From Spiroplasma syrphidicola EA-1 (GTDB lineage: Bacteria; Bacillota_I; Bacilli_A; Mycoplasmatales; Mycoplasmataceae): a stretch of DNA of 64,000 nucleotides. Under the pieces are notes generated by a model. The model was not told where the DNA came from. It worked only from the letters and a program-made list of their open reading frames with translations, and ran no database searches. Positions 47,171-55,984 of this stretch are shown piece after piece (position 1 is the first letter of the stretch; every line of letters starts with the position of its first letter). The DNA lies in NCBI RefSeq assembly GCF_000400955.1, contig NC_021284.1, positions 434,001-498,000 of the forward strand, given 5' to 3'. The position numbers and the translations under genes are program-made.

Positions 47171-48135
47171 TGAAAAAAGTTTTAATCACTGGAGCATTAG
47201 GTCAAATTGGTTCTGAACTTGTTGCTCGTTTAAGAAATGATTTAGGATTAAACAATGTTATTGCCACCGATGTAAGACAGCTTGAAAACAATCCAATTTG
47301 TGAGGAAGGTATCTTTGAGAAGTTAGATGTTAAAGATTATGACAAGCTTAAGGAATTAGCACAAAAATATCAAGTTGATACAATTGTTCATTTAGCAGCT
47401 TTATTATCAGCTACGGCTGAAAAAAACCCAAAATTTGCTTGAGATTTAAATATGACAGGATTGATGAATGCCCTGGAAGTAGCAAAAGAGTTAAAGTTAA
47501 AATTCTTTGCTCCTTCATCAATTGCCGCCTATGGTCCTGATGCTAACCCCGATAATACTCCCCAAGATACTGTAATGCATCCAACAACAATGTATGGTGT
47601 AACAAAAGTAGCTGGAGAATTATTAGAAAATTACTATTATCTAAAATATGGGGTTGATTCACGTTCGGTAAGATTTCCTGGTCTAATTTCTTATAAAGTA
47701 GAACCAGGAGGAGGAACAACTGATTATGCTGTTGATATTTATTATCAGGCGATATTAACAGGAAAATATGAGTGTTATATTGCGCAAGGAACAAAAATGG
47801 ATATGATGTATATGGATGATGCAATTGAAGCCGTAGTTAAGTTGATGAACGCTGACCCAGAAAGACTAATTCATCGTAATTCATTTAATATTACAGCAAT
47901 GTCATTTGCTCCCGAAGAAGTTGCGGCGTCAATTAAAAAATACATTCCTAATTTTGAAATGACTTATAAAGTTGACCCTGTTCGTCAAGCAATTGCCGAA
48001 TCATGGCCAAATAGCATTGATGATAGTTGTGCCAAAGCGGAATGAGATTTTAGCCCACAATTTGATTTAGATAAAATGACCCAAGAAATGCTGACCAAAT
48101 TAACCAAAAAATTTAAAGCTGAAGGAAAAATTTAA
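47170..48135 (+). CDS. tdh: NAD-dependent threonine dehydrogenase, SDR type
   Basis: 321 residues. Extended short-chain dehydrogenase/epimerase fold: GALGQIGSEL dinucleotide motif at the N-terminus, VHLAALLS, and the catalytic Tyr142-x3-Lys146 in MYGVTKVAGE. RFPGLISYKVEPGGGTTDYA is typical of SDR-type threonine 3-dehydrogenases. Together with kbl it converts threonine to glycine and acetyl-CoA, yielding NADH. AAGGAGGAAAAC precedes the ATG inside kbl. Two TGA Trp. Confidence 0.94.
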
Positions 48136-48145
48136 GGTTTTTTTC

Positions 48146-48180
48146 AAAAATTCCATTTTATTAAAATGGAATTTTATTTT
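48146..48180 (+). terminator. kbl-tdh terminator
   Basis: AAAATTCCATTTTA / TAAAATGGAATTTT hairpin with T-rich tail. Confidence 0.9.
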
Positions 48181-48230
48181 GCAATTTTTAAATATTATAG
48201 TATCATAAATATACAACTAAATAAGTAAAG

Positions 48231-48446
48231 AAATAATTGATGTTCGGGAAAAGAGTTAAAATCTCTTGCTGTCCCAGCAACTGTGATGTGGATGAAAGTT
48301 ACAATAACCATTGAAGGAATCTTTGAGAAGGGTAGCTAGTAAAAAGAAACTAAGCCAGGAAACCGGTCATTTATTTCATTAGAATTATGTTATTCCTGGG
48401 GAATGAATTACAGAGTTATTTAAATTATTATTTAAATTATTTTTTA
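48231..48446 (+). promoter_or_regulatory. cobalamin (B12) riboswitch with putative terminator platform
   Basis: The aptamer (48231-48376) shows the family's conserved parts in order: GGGAAAAGAGTTAAAATCTC, then GCTGTCCCAGCAACTGTGA (the invariant core), CCATTG in place of CCACTG, GAGAAGG, and AAGCCAGGAAACCGGTC. The ends pair as P1 (AAATAATTGA with TCATTTATTT). A hairpin TTCATT / AATGAA (48375-48407), in the place of the kissing-loop arm, overlaps the P1 3' strand. ATTTAAAT-TATT-ATTTAAAT (48418-48437) followed by a T run could be the terminator. It controls nrdFIE; elsewhere such riboswitches turn genes off when adenosylcobalamin is bound. Confidence 0.9.
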
Positions 48447-48554
48447 GTTTTAATAATATCAATAGATAATTTCCAAAAATTTTCAGCATCCCTAATTTTA
48501 GCGGTTGCTTTTTTAGTTGTAGACAATTTAATAAAAAGTTAGAAAGGAGATCTT

Positions 48555-49574
48555 ATGGCAAAGAAAAAGATATATTATGATGAATCAGTTTCTCCTTTTG
48601 AATATTTTCAAAATGGGATGCACGGTAAAATGCGGTCAGTTAATTGAAATGTTATTAATGATGAGAAAGATTTAGAAGTATGAACACGAGTAACCCAAAA
48701 CTTTTGATTACCAGAAAAAATTCCAGTTTCAAATGATTTAACATCATGACATAGTTTAACTACAGAATGGCAACAATTAATTACTCGCACCTTTACCGGT
48801 TTAACCCTATTAGATACAATTCAAGCAACGGTTGGGGACCCGGCCCAAATTGCTAATTCCTTAACTGATCATGAACAAGTCATTTATACAAATTTTGCTT
48901 TTATGGTAGCTGTTCATGCACGATCATATGGGACAATTTTTTCAACTTTATGTTCAAGTGAACAAATTAATGAGGCTCATGAATGAGTTATTAATACTGA
49001 AAGTCTCCAAGAACGAGCTCGCATTTTGATTCCATACTATTTAGGGGATGACCCTTTAAAGTCAAAAGTAGCGGCCGCCTTAATGCCCGGATTTTTATTA
49101 TATGGTGGTTTTTACTTACCATTCTTTTTATCAGCGCGAGGAAAATTAAGTAATACTTCTGATATTATTCGCTTAATTTTACGCGATAAGGTAATTCATA
49201 ATTATTATAGTGGTTATAAGTATCAAAAAAAGATTGCTAAACTATCTACTAGTGAACAAAAAGAAATGCAAGATTTTGTTTTCAAATTATTATTTGAAAT
49301 TTTGGCTTTAGAAGAAAAATATTTAACAGAACTTTATGAAGGATTTGGATTAGTTGAGGATGCCATTTGTTTTAGTCGTTATAATGCTGGGAAGTTCTTA
49401 CAAAACTTAGGTTATGAATCACCCTTTACCTCAGAAGAAACTCGGATTGCGCCAGAAATTTTTACGCAACTGTCAGCTCGTGCTGATGAAAATCATGACT
49501 TCTTTTCTGGAAATGGTTCTTCATACATTATGGGTTTTACGGAAGAAACCGCTGATGAAGACTGAGAATTTTAA
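48555..49574 (+). CDS. nrdF: ribonucleotide reductase radical subunit NrdF, metal-free VPK type
   Basis: 339 residues. Beta subunit that generates the radical for reduction of ribonucleotides by NrdE. Of the six metal ligands of class Ib NrdF, Asp87, His121 and His215 remain, but the three glutamates are replaced: Val118 (FMVAVH), Pro178 (LMPGF) and Lys212 (RDKVIH). This Val/Pro/Lys set marks the class Ie subunits of Mollicutes, which carry a DOPA radical and no metal. The radical Tyr is Tyr125 (ARSYG). AGAAAGGAG precedes the ATG. First gene after the cobalamin riboswitch. Confidence 0.95.
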
Positions 49575-49575
49575 G

Positions 49576-50037
49576 ATGAAAAATAATTTAAAAATAAAAC
49601 AACCGCAAGGGGAACCTTATGTTGTTTATTTTTCATCGACATCAAATAATACCCATCGCTTTGTTGAAAAATTAAAAATAAATAATAGTCGGATTCCAAT
49701 TGACTTAACAACACCTTTGCTAGTTAACAAAGACTATATTTTAATTGTTCCAACTTATGCGGCTGGGGGAAATGATTGTACAGGTGCTGTACCAAAGCAA
49801 GTAATTAATTTTTTAAATACTAAAGAGAATCGCCAATATTGCTGTGGGGTTATCTCATCAGGCAATACAAACTTTGGTGATACTTATGCAATTGCGGGAC
49901 CGATTATTTCTAATAAACTTAAAGTACCTTTACTTTATCAATTTGAATTATTAGGAACAAAAACTGATGTACAAACAGTACAAAACATTTTAAAAAAATT
50001 ATGACAAGAAGGGGAGAAGTATGACAAAGAAATTTAA
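49576..50037 (+). CDS. nrdI: NrdI flavodoxin-like activator
   Basis: 153 residues. The flavoprotein that supplies the oxidant to activate NrdF. FMN-binding pattern: YFSSTSNNTHRFVEKL, VPTYAAGGN and SGNTNFGDTYAIAG. It begins two bases after the nrdF stop, and its last 17 bp overlap nrdE, implying coupled translation. One TGA at about 50002 near the end. In metal-free reductases NrdI is needed to make the DOPA radical. Confidence 0.95.
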
Positions 50038-52174
50038 ATTAAATGATAAAGACATTAATGAAGAATACATTACCTTAAATGCCAGAACAAAACTTTTTGA
50101 AAAAGGGAAAGATAATTTTAAATTTGATCAGTTAGCAGCAGAGTCATATTTAAAAAATGTAATTATTCCTAACAGTAAAATCTTTGAGACTGTAACTCAA
50201 CGAATTAATTATCTTGTAGATAATAACTATTATGATAAGGATTTAATTAATCAGTATTCGATTACTGCAATTGAAGAATTAACAAAATTAGCACAAAGCT
50301 TTAATCATCGTTTTCCAAGTTTAATGGGAGCCTTAAAATTTTATAACTTTTATGCTTTAAAAAGTTTTGATAGCAAAGAATACTTAGAGAGTTATGAAGA
50401 AAGAGTTATTATGAATGCTCTATTTTTTGGCAATGGCAATATTGAAACTGCTAAAAAAATATTAAAACAAATAATGCTTGGTCGTTTTCAACCAGCAACT
50501 CCAACTTTTTTGAATGCCGGTAAACAACAACGTGGTGAATATATTTCTTGTTATTTATTACGGATTGAAGACAATATGGAATCAATTGCTCGTGCTGTTA
50601 CTTCATCGCTGCAGCTTTCCAAAAAAGGGGGAGGAGTAGCGTTATGTTTAACTAACCTAAGAGAGTTTGGCGCCCCAATTAAAAACATTGTTAACCAAGC
50701 AACTGGTGTAATTCCAGTGATGAAAATTTTAGAGGATTGTTTTTCATATGCTAACCAATTAGGGCAACGCCAAGGAGCGGGAGCAGTTTATTTAAATGCT
50801 CACCATCCTGATATTATCTTATTTTTAGATACGAAAAGAGAAAATGCTGATGAAAAAATTCGCATTAAATCTTTATCGCTTGGTGTAATCATTCCGGATA
50901 TTACTTTTGAATTAGCTAAAAAAAATGAACAAATGGCTTTGTTTAGCCCCTATGATATTGAAAGAGAATATCATAAACCAATGAGTGATATTTCAATTAC
51001 AAAAGAATATTATAATTTATTAAATAATCCAAACATTAAAAAAACATTTATTAATCCCCGTAAATTATTTCAAATGATTGCGGAACTACACTTTGAGAGT
51101 GGTTATCCATATTTATTATTTGATGATACTGTTAATAATCGCAATGCTCATCCCGGCCGAATTGTAATGAGTAATCTTTGCAGTGAAATCGCGCAGGTAA
51201 GTACTGCTAGTGAATATAATTCTGATTTAAGTTTTCAAAAAATAGGGGATGATATTTGTTGTAATCTTGGCAGTTTAAACATCGCCAAGATGATGGAAAG
51301 TGGATCAGAGTTTGCAGAGACAGTTCAATTAGCTATTGAAGCCCTTGATCATGTTTCGCGAAAAAGTGATTTATCTTCCGCCCCATCAATTGCCCAAGGG
51401 AATAAAAAAAACCATGCCGTTGGTTTAGGTGCAATGAACTTACACGGTTTTTTGGCAACTAATCATTTGTTCTATCATTCCCCTGAAGCAGTAGACTTTA
51501 CCAATATCTTTTTCTATACGATAGCTTATTATGCTTTTAAAGCTTCCAATCAATTAGCTAAAAAATATGGATCTTTTGCTAACTTTGAAAATTCAAAGTT
51601 TGCTGATGGTAGTTATTTTGAAAAGTATACTGCTTGTGATGAAAAAAAATGAACACCACAAACCGAAAAAATAATTAATTTATTTAAACAATACGATATT
51701 AAAATTCCAACCCAACAAGATTGACTTGATTTAGTCGAAAAGATAAAAAGCAGGGGGTTAGCAAATTCCCATTTGTTAGCAGTTGCACCAACCGGCTCAA
51801 TTAGTTATCTTTCTTCATGTACACCTAGTTTGCAACCAGTTGTAGATGCAGTAGAAGTTCGAAAAGAAGGAAAATTAGGAAGAATTTATGTTCCTGCTTA
51901 TCAAATTAATTTTGATAACATGGAATATTATACTTTTGGCGCTTATGAATTAGGTCCAGATCCAATTATTGATATTGCTGCTGCTGCCCAACAACATGTA
52001 GATCAAGCAATTTCATTAACATTATTTATGACTGAGAAAGCAACTACTCGTGACTTAAATAAAGCTTATATTCGAGCTTTTACAAAAAGATGTGCATCAA
52101 TTTATTATGTTAGAATTCGCCAAGAAGTTTTAGCCGATAGTGAAAATTATCAATGTGATGCTTGTGTAATTTAA
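50021..52174 (+). CDS. nrdE: ribonucleotide reductase catalytic subunit NrdE
   Basis: 717 residues, full length for class Ib/Ie alpha. Active-site Cys are in ISCYLLRIEDNME and the second redox Cys in NLGSLNIAK-type context (CCNLGSLN, 51256-51285). NLCSEI holds the thiyl-radical Cys, and the C-terminal pair CDAC that exchanges electrons with a glutaredoxin-like NrdH or thioredoxin is present. PTGSISYL is conserved too. GAAGGGGAGAAG precedes the ATG. Two TGA at about 51650 and 51722. No nrdH is adjacent. A terminator follows. Confidence 0.96.
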
Positions 52175-52208
52175 AATTAAAATCCCATTAAAACTATAAT
52201 TGCAAAAT

Positions 52209-52246
52209 AAAAACTTTTAATATCCTAAAATATTAAAAGTTTTTTG
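52209..52246 (+). terminator. nrd operon terminator
   Basis: AAAACTTTTAATAT / ATATTAAAAGTTTT stem followed by T6. Confidence 0.9.
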
Positions 52247-52302
52247 GTTTGAGTTAATATATAATTAAAGCGTAAAGACAATTAATTGTTATTTTCTGCT
52301 AA

Positions 52303-52409
52303 TATAATAGCAAATTAAAGGGTCAGAGAAGACCGAATAAAAAAAGTGGTTGTTGTAAAACCCATATTTTATAAGCATTCTAGAAGACTGAAATCATTCA
52401 GTCTTTTTT
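52303..52409 (+). ncRNA. possible short transcript with own terminator
   Basis: TATAAT at 52303-52308 (no clear -35) is followed by about 95 nt ending in a strong hairpin AAGACTGAA-ATCA-TTCAGTCTT plus T6 (52383-52409). GGTC-AGAGAA-GACC forms a small 5' stem. There is no ribosome site or ORF. It may be a small RNA or the end of a lost gene. Confidence 0.35.
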
Positions 52410-52421
52410 ACTGCTTAAATT

Positions 52422-52560
52422 GTATATACACTAAATTCTTGGGATTAGCTAAAGCACTTAATTATCGATATGTTCCTATTGATAATCTCCTTTCTGATTG
52501 AGTCCATTTAGAATCTTACAAATAATAATATGGTTAGTCTCAAGAATTTAGTGTATATAC
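52422..52560. mobile_element. 139-bp MITE-like element with 20-bp perfect inverted ends
   Basis: GTATATACACTAAATTCTTG at 52422-52441 is the exact complement of the sequence at 52541-52560. The 99 bp between carry no full gene; on the minus strand a short stretch with AGAAAGGAG could be the start of a lost transposase. No clear target-site duplication is seen. It lies between the nrd operon and the conjugative element. Confidence 0.6.
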
Positions 52561-52902
52561 GTTGAAGGGAAGTGCAACAGGAACATTACTTTTTTAATAT
52601 TTTATATGATTAATATTTGGTAACTTTAATAATTATTAATAAATTAGATAATTTATTTTTCACTTGTATTTCACCTCATTTCATATTGAAAATTGTTCTT
52701 TACCAAATAATTAGTCATATAAAATTAAATATAAAATTAAATATAACTATAAACATGTGTCAAAAAGTCAGTTACAAACTATATTAAATATTAACAACTA
52801 TTATTGTTTTATTATTGTTTTATTAAAACAATATTTTATGCGCGCAATTTCAAAATTAAACATATCAAGCTTTAAAAATTAGGACGAAAGGAGTGCCTAA
52901 TT
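52561..52902. other. AT-rich intergenic region at the element boundary
   Basis: No gene is seen. It holds two direct copies of ATAAAATTAAAT (52717-52740) and a palindrome ATTGTTTTATTAAAACAAT near 52815-52835, followed by the GAAAGGAG site of the small ORF at 52903. These could belong to a replication or transfer origin, but nothing decisive is visible. Confidence 0.4.
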
Positions 52903-52965
52903 ATGAAAAGTGTTTTTTATTGCGTAAATTTTGATTTTTTCCCCTGGCGACACATCAATGATTAA
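52903..52965 (+). CDS. possible 20-residue leader peptide or remnant
   Basis: MKSVFYCVNFDFFPWRHIND with a strong GAAAGGAG site ten bases before the ATG. A 28-codon frame (52980-53066) with three TGA Trp follows without a site and may be the rest of a broken gene. I recognise neither. Confidence 0.3.
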   Translation: MKSVFYCVNFDFFPWRHIND

Positions 52966-53076
52966 AAACAAAGATTTTTATGTTGATTAAAAAACAGTGA
53001 GTGGGTGTTGCTGAAAAAATCAGTGATTCCAATCAGTGACAACAACATTGATTGGGGCTTAGTTAGGAGTTTTAAC

Positions 53077-53490
53077 ATGGCAAAGAATATTTACAATCTA
53101 TACATACTAAATTCTGAAATTTATCATCGTTTAGAAAATAAACAGGGTAAAGTAATAGGATATTTCATAAATAATCCATGTGTTAATTGTGTTAATTTGG
53201 AAGTATTTTATGTAAAAGCTAATTGAGTTTTTAATGATGAAGGATTTGCCAATTGTTTAACGGTAGGAATTAGCGATGTTAATTTATATCCAATATTTTT
53301 AAAAACAGATCTGCAAAACTTAAAAGACTATAAACCAGGTAGTGAAATTATTAAAAATTTCATTTCTTCAAATAGTAAAAAACAAAATACAATTAATGAA
53401 TTTCATCAAATGTATCAAAAAACAAATAGTTCTTTAAATAATACAAAAATAGATACAGAGCAATTATTAAAAGATTTAGAAAGTCTGTAG
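53077..53490 (+). CDS. element-encoded protein of unknown function
   Basis: 137 residues. TAGGAG lies eight bases before the ATG; frames starting upstream lack a site. One TGA Trp at 53224. No membrane segment. The C-terminal 40 residues are Asn/Lys/Ser-rich and polar. C-x2-C in NNPCVNCVN is the only motif-like feature. First of a set of closely spaced genes (next start 17 bp downstream). Confidence 0.7.
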
Positions 53491-53506
53491 AAAGGAACAT
53501 TCTAAT

Positions 53507-53950
53507 TTGGAACAAATTAAAAAACAAGTTTTTCTAAATAAAAGATATTTAGTTAAATGAACTGAAAAGAAAACAGCATTTGCAGTTCAATCGCCAGTTA
53601 ATCCTAAAGCTGTTATTTGGTGATCAAGAGAATGATTTCAAATCAGTAAAAAATGACCATGTGGAAGTGAAAATGCATGTTTAGGAGCTGGTGAAAATAA
53701 TCCAGGACATATTTATTGCCCGACAGGTTATTTTGCAACAGCTTGCCTTTTTAACAGAGACTATGAACAAATAGTCTATGGTGAAAAAGGAGTTGAAGAA
53801 ATTATTTCGATAAATGGTAAAAAACTTTTTGATGCATTTGAAGAAATGAAAAGAAATAATTCAAAACAATACTTACAACAAGCAATGCAATTACAAAATG
53901 CATTAGCTAACAAAAATGATACTTATTTAAATGTAGGAGGATATAACTAA
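53507..53950 (+). CDS. element-encoded Cys/Trp-containing protein
   Basis: 147 residues from a TTG start with AAAGGAAC upstream. Four TGA Trp and one TGG (around ...VIWWSREWFQISKKWPCGS) make it invisible as an ORF in the standard code. Four Cys in the middle (PCGSENACLGAG, IYCPTGYFATACLF) could bind a metal or form disulfides. Helical C-terminus. The stop is directly followed by the next gene (1-bp gap). Family unknown. Confidence 0.65.
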
Positions 53951-53951
53951 A

Positions 53952-54416
53952 ATGTCAAAAAGAACAGAAACATTAACTTTAAATAAATTTATTAAACAAC
54001 TAAATTTAACTGCAGAAATTACTATTGAGCCTGAAACTAGACATGGGTACTTCTGTGTAAAGACAACATTAGAGGACTTTTTAATTAATAAAAATCATAT
54101 TTACAACAATATTAAGGACAAAAAAATTAAACAAATTACATGAGATGGATCATTGAATAGTAATGGTTATGGAATAATTATTGAAATAGAGGGTGAATAT
54201 AAATCATTTAAAGAAGAAGTTAAATTGACCCAAAAAGATTTTTTTAAATCTTGCCCTTATACAAATACTGAAAAAATCAAAAATGAAGATATTTGTAATA
54301 ACTGTAAATCTCCAAGCGAATTTGATGGTGAGGAAGATATTCATAATCATATGTATGAGTGAATAGTTACGTCAGATGGTTTAGGAAAAATAGATCAATT
54401 ACCAGAAGGAGAATAA
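53952..54416 (+). CDS. element-encoded protein of unknown function
   Basis: 154 residues, joined through a TGA at 54141. GTAGGAGG precedes the ATG. It contains SCPYTN...ICNNCKSPSEF (three Cys) and HNHMYEW, a possible small zinc site, and an acidic end. No recognisable family. It is four bases from the next gene. Confidence 0.7.
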
Positions 54417-54420
54417 AGTT

Positions 54421-54555
54421 ATGAAGAAATCTGAAAATTGTAATTTTTGTAATAAAAAAATAGGACATGGTAATACAGTTAATAAATTTAATATGATAAT
54501 GCATTATTTATGCTATAAAAAAATACAAAAGTGAAAGATAACATTAAGTTGTTAA
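54421..54555 (+). CDS. small zinc-finger-like protein
   Basis: 44 residues: MKKSENCNFCNKKIGHGN..., ending ITLSC. C-x2-C (Cys7, Cys10) is followed about 18 residues later by MHYLC, a pattern of small treble-clef or zinc-ribbon proteins. AGAAGGAGAATAAAG upstream. One TGA Trp. Often such plasmid proteins are transcription modulators, but this is inference. Confidence 0.6.
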
Positions 54556-54594
54556 TAGATATTCTAAAAAATCTTAAAAAAGGAAAATAGAAAT

Positions 54595-55203
54595 ATGACT
54601 AAAAGAAATTTTTTAAAATTAAATAAAATGAAAAAAATAACAAAATATAATTCAAGAGACATTAATAACTCAGATTTTTTTAGAAATTTGGGATCAACAA
54701 TTTCAGTTTCAATATTTATCTCTTCAGAGTATAAAATATTTCTTTTAAAACTAATTTTTGAGAATTATGATTATTGATCCAATCCAAAAATATTTTTAAA
54801 GAAATTAAAAATGCAGCAAAATAAAATTTTAAAAAATAAAGAACTTATCTTAATAAGTAATTATAATAATCAAAAAATATTAAGTATATTTTCTTTTATT
54901 AGAGATATCATAGAGTTAAATTTATTTAAAAATTCTAGTTTTTTTGAAAATTTGGAATCAGTAATTTCAAACTCAATACTTATTAATTCTGGTTATAAAC
55001 CTTTTATATTAAAATTAATTTCTGAAAATAAAAAATATTGATCAAATAATCAAATATTTCTGGAAGAACTAGAAAAATCATATAAAAAAATTATAAGAAA
55101 TGAAGAAAGAATTTTAGCAAGTGACTATAATAAAGATGAAATTTTAAATATGTATATTTTTATAAAAACATTAGTAGAATTTAATCTATTTGAAATCTAT
55201 TAA
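54595..55203 (+). CDS. duplicated-domain protein of unknown function
   Basis: 202 residues made of two related halves of about 95: DFFRNLGSTISVSIFISSEY with KIFLLKLIFENYDYWS..., and SFFENLESVISNSILINSGY with KPFILKLISENKKYWS.... Lys/Asn/Ile-rich. AAAAGGAAAA upstream. Its last 23 bp overlap the convergent gene at 55181. Not recognised. Confidence 0.7.
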
Positions 55204-55927
55204 TTATTTTTCAATCTTCGTTAAATATACAATTAAACAATATAACAGCAAATCAAGGCCATGTTTTAATTATTCCTTGTAATCTATGTAATTGTTCATT
55301 TGTATCTTTATTTATTTCTATATCTTTTAATACTAATCTATTTTTATTGAAATAAACTTTATCCAAAATATATGAAACATTTTTAAGAGAATATGTTTTA
55401 TATACTATATCTTTTATTCTTTTATCTACAATTGATTCTTCAAATAAAATAAATGATGTGTGATTATGCTCCGTTCTTGTTAAAAGTGGAAATGGATAAT
55501 ATAGAGTTCCTCCAAAGCTATTGTTTTTATCTAATGGATTTGAAAATGTATTAATTCTATTTGTTCTTGTACGTTTTCCTGGTGCAATCTCTAAATATTT
55601 AGATTTACTTCAAGGTTTGATAATAGGTACTAAATCCCCAATTTTTGAATAGATATCTATTGTTATTTCATTTTCACTATATTCATTTTTTCATAAACTA
55701 AAAAAATTAATAAATTCAGCTTGTAAATCAAGTAAAAAACTTTTTGGACTATTTGAATTTCCATATCCATCAGATAATCTAATTTCTTCAAGTGTCTCAT
55801 TAATAATGATTTTAGTAATTTCGTGAATTGAAATAAATCTTAACTCAGCATAAATTAAACGAATTATAAAATCTTGTTTAGAAATATTATTTTCAAATAA
55901 AATCCTATTATTCTTATTTTTAAACAT
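55181..55927 (-). CDS. opposite-strand cargo gene, function unknown
   Basis: 248 residues, the only minus-strand gene in the element. Two parts are joined by a TGA. A helical N-terminus (QDFIIRLIYAELRFISIHEI) is followed by a segment with IDIYSKIGDLVPIIKPWSKS and KRTRTNRINTFSNPLDKN, charged and beta-rich, and the end has ...KTWPWFAVILFNCIFNEDW. AAAAGGATGATAA precedes the ATG. The isolated, reversed position is typical for cargo such as a nuclease or abortive-infection gene, but no catalytic motif is clear. Confidence 0.65.
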
Positions 55928-55984
55928 AATTTATCATCCTTTTAAAAATTATATCAATATTTTATATAGAAAGTAGGTGCTAAA

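Noticed and set aside
50021-52174. NrdE as a B12-dependent class II reductase, given the riboswitch
   Set aside because: It has the class I C-terminal CDAC pair and is encoded with NrdF and NrdI; class II enzymes need no such partners.
52980-53066. 28-codon frame with three TGA Trp
   Set aside because: No ribosome site and no homologue known to me; mentioned only as a possible remnant beside the small ORF at 52903.
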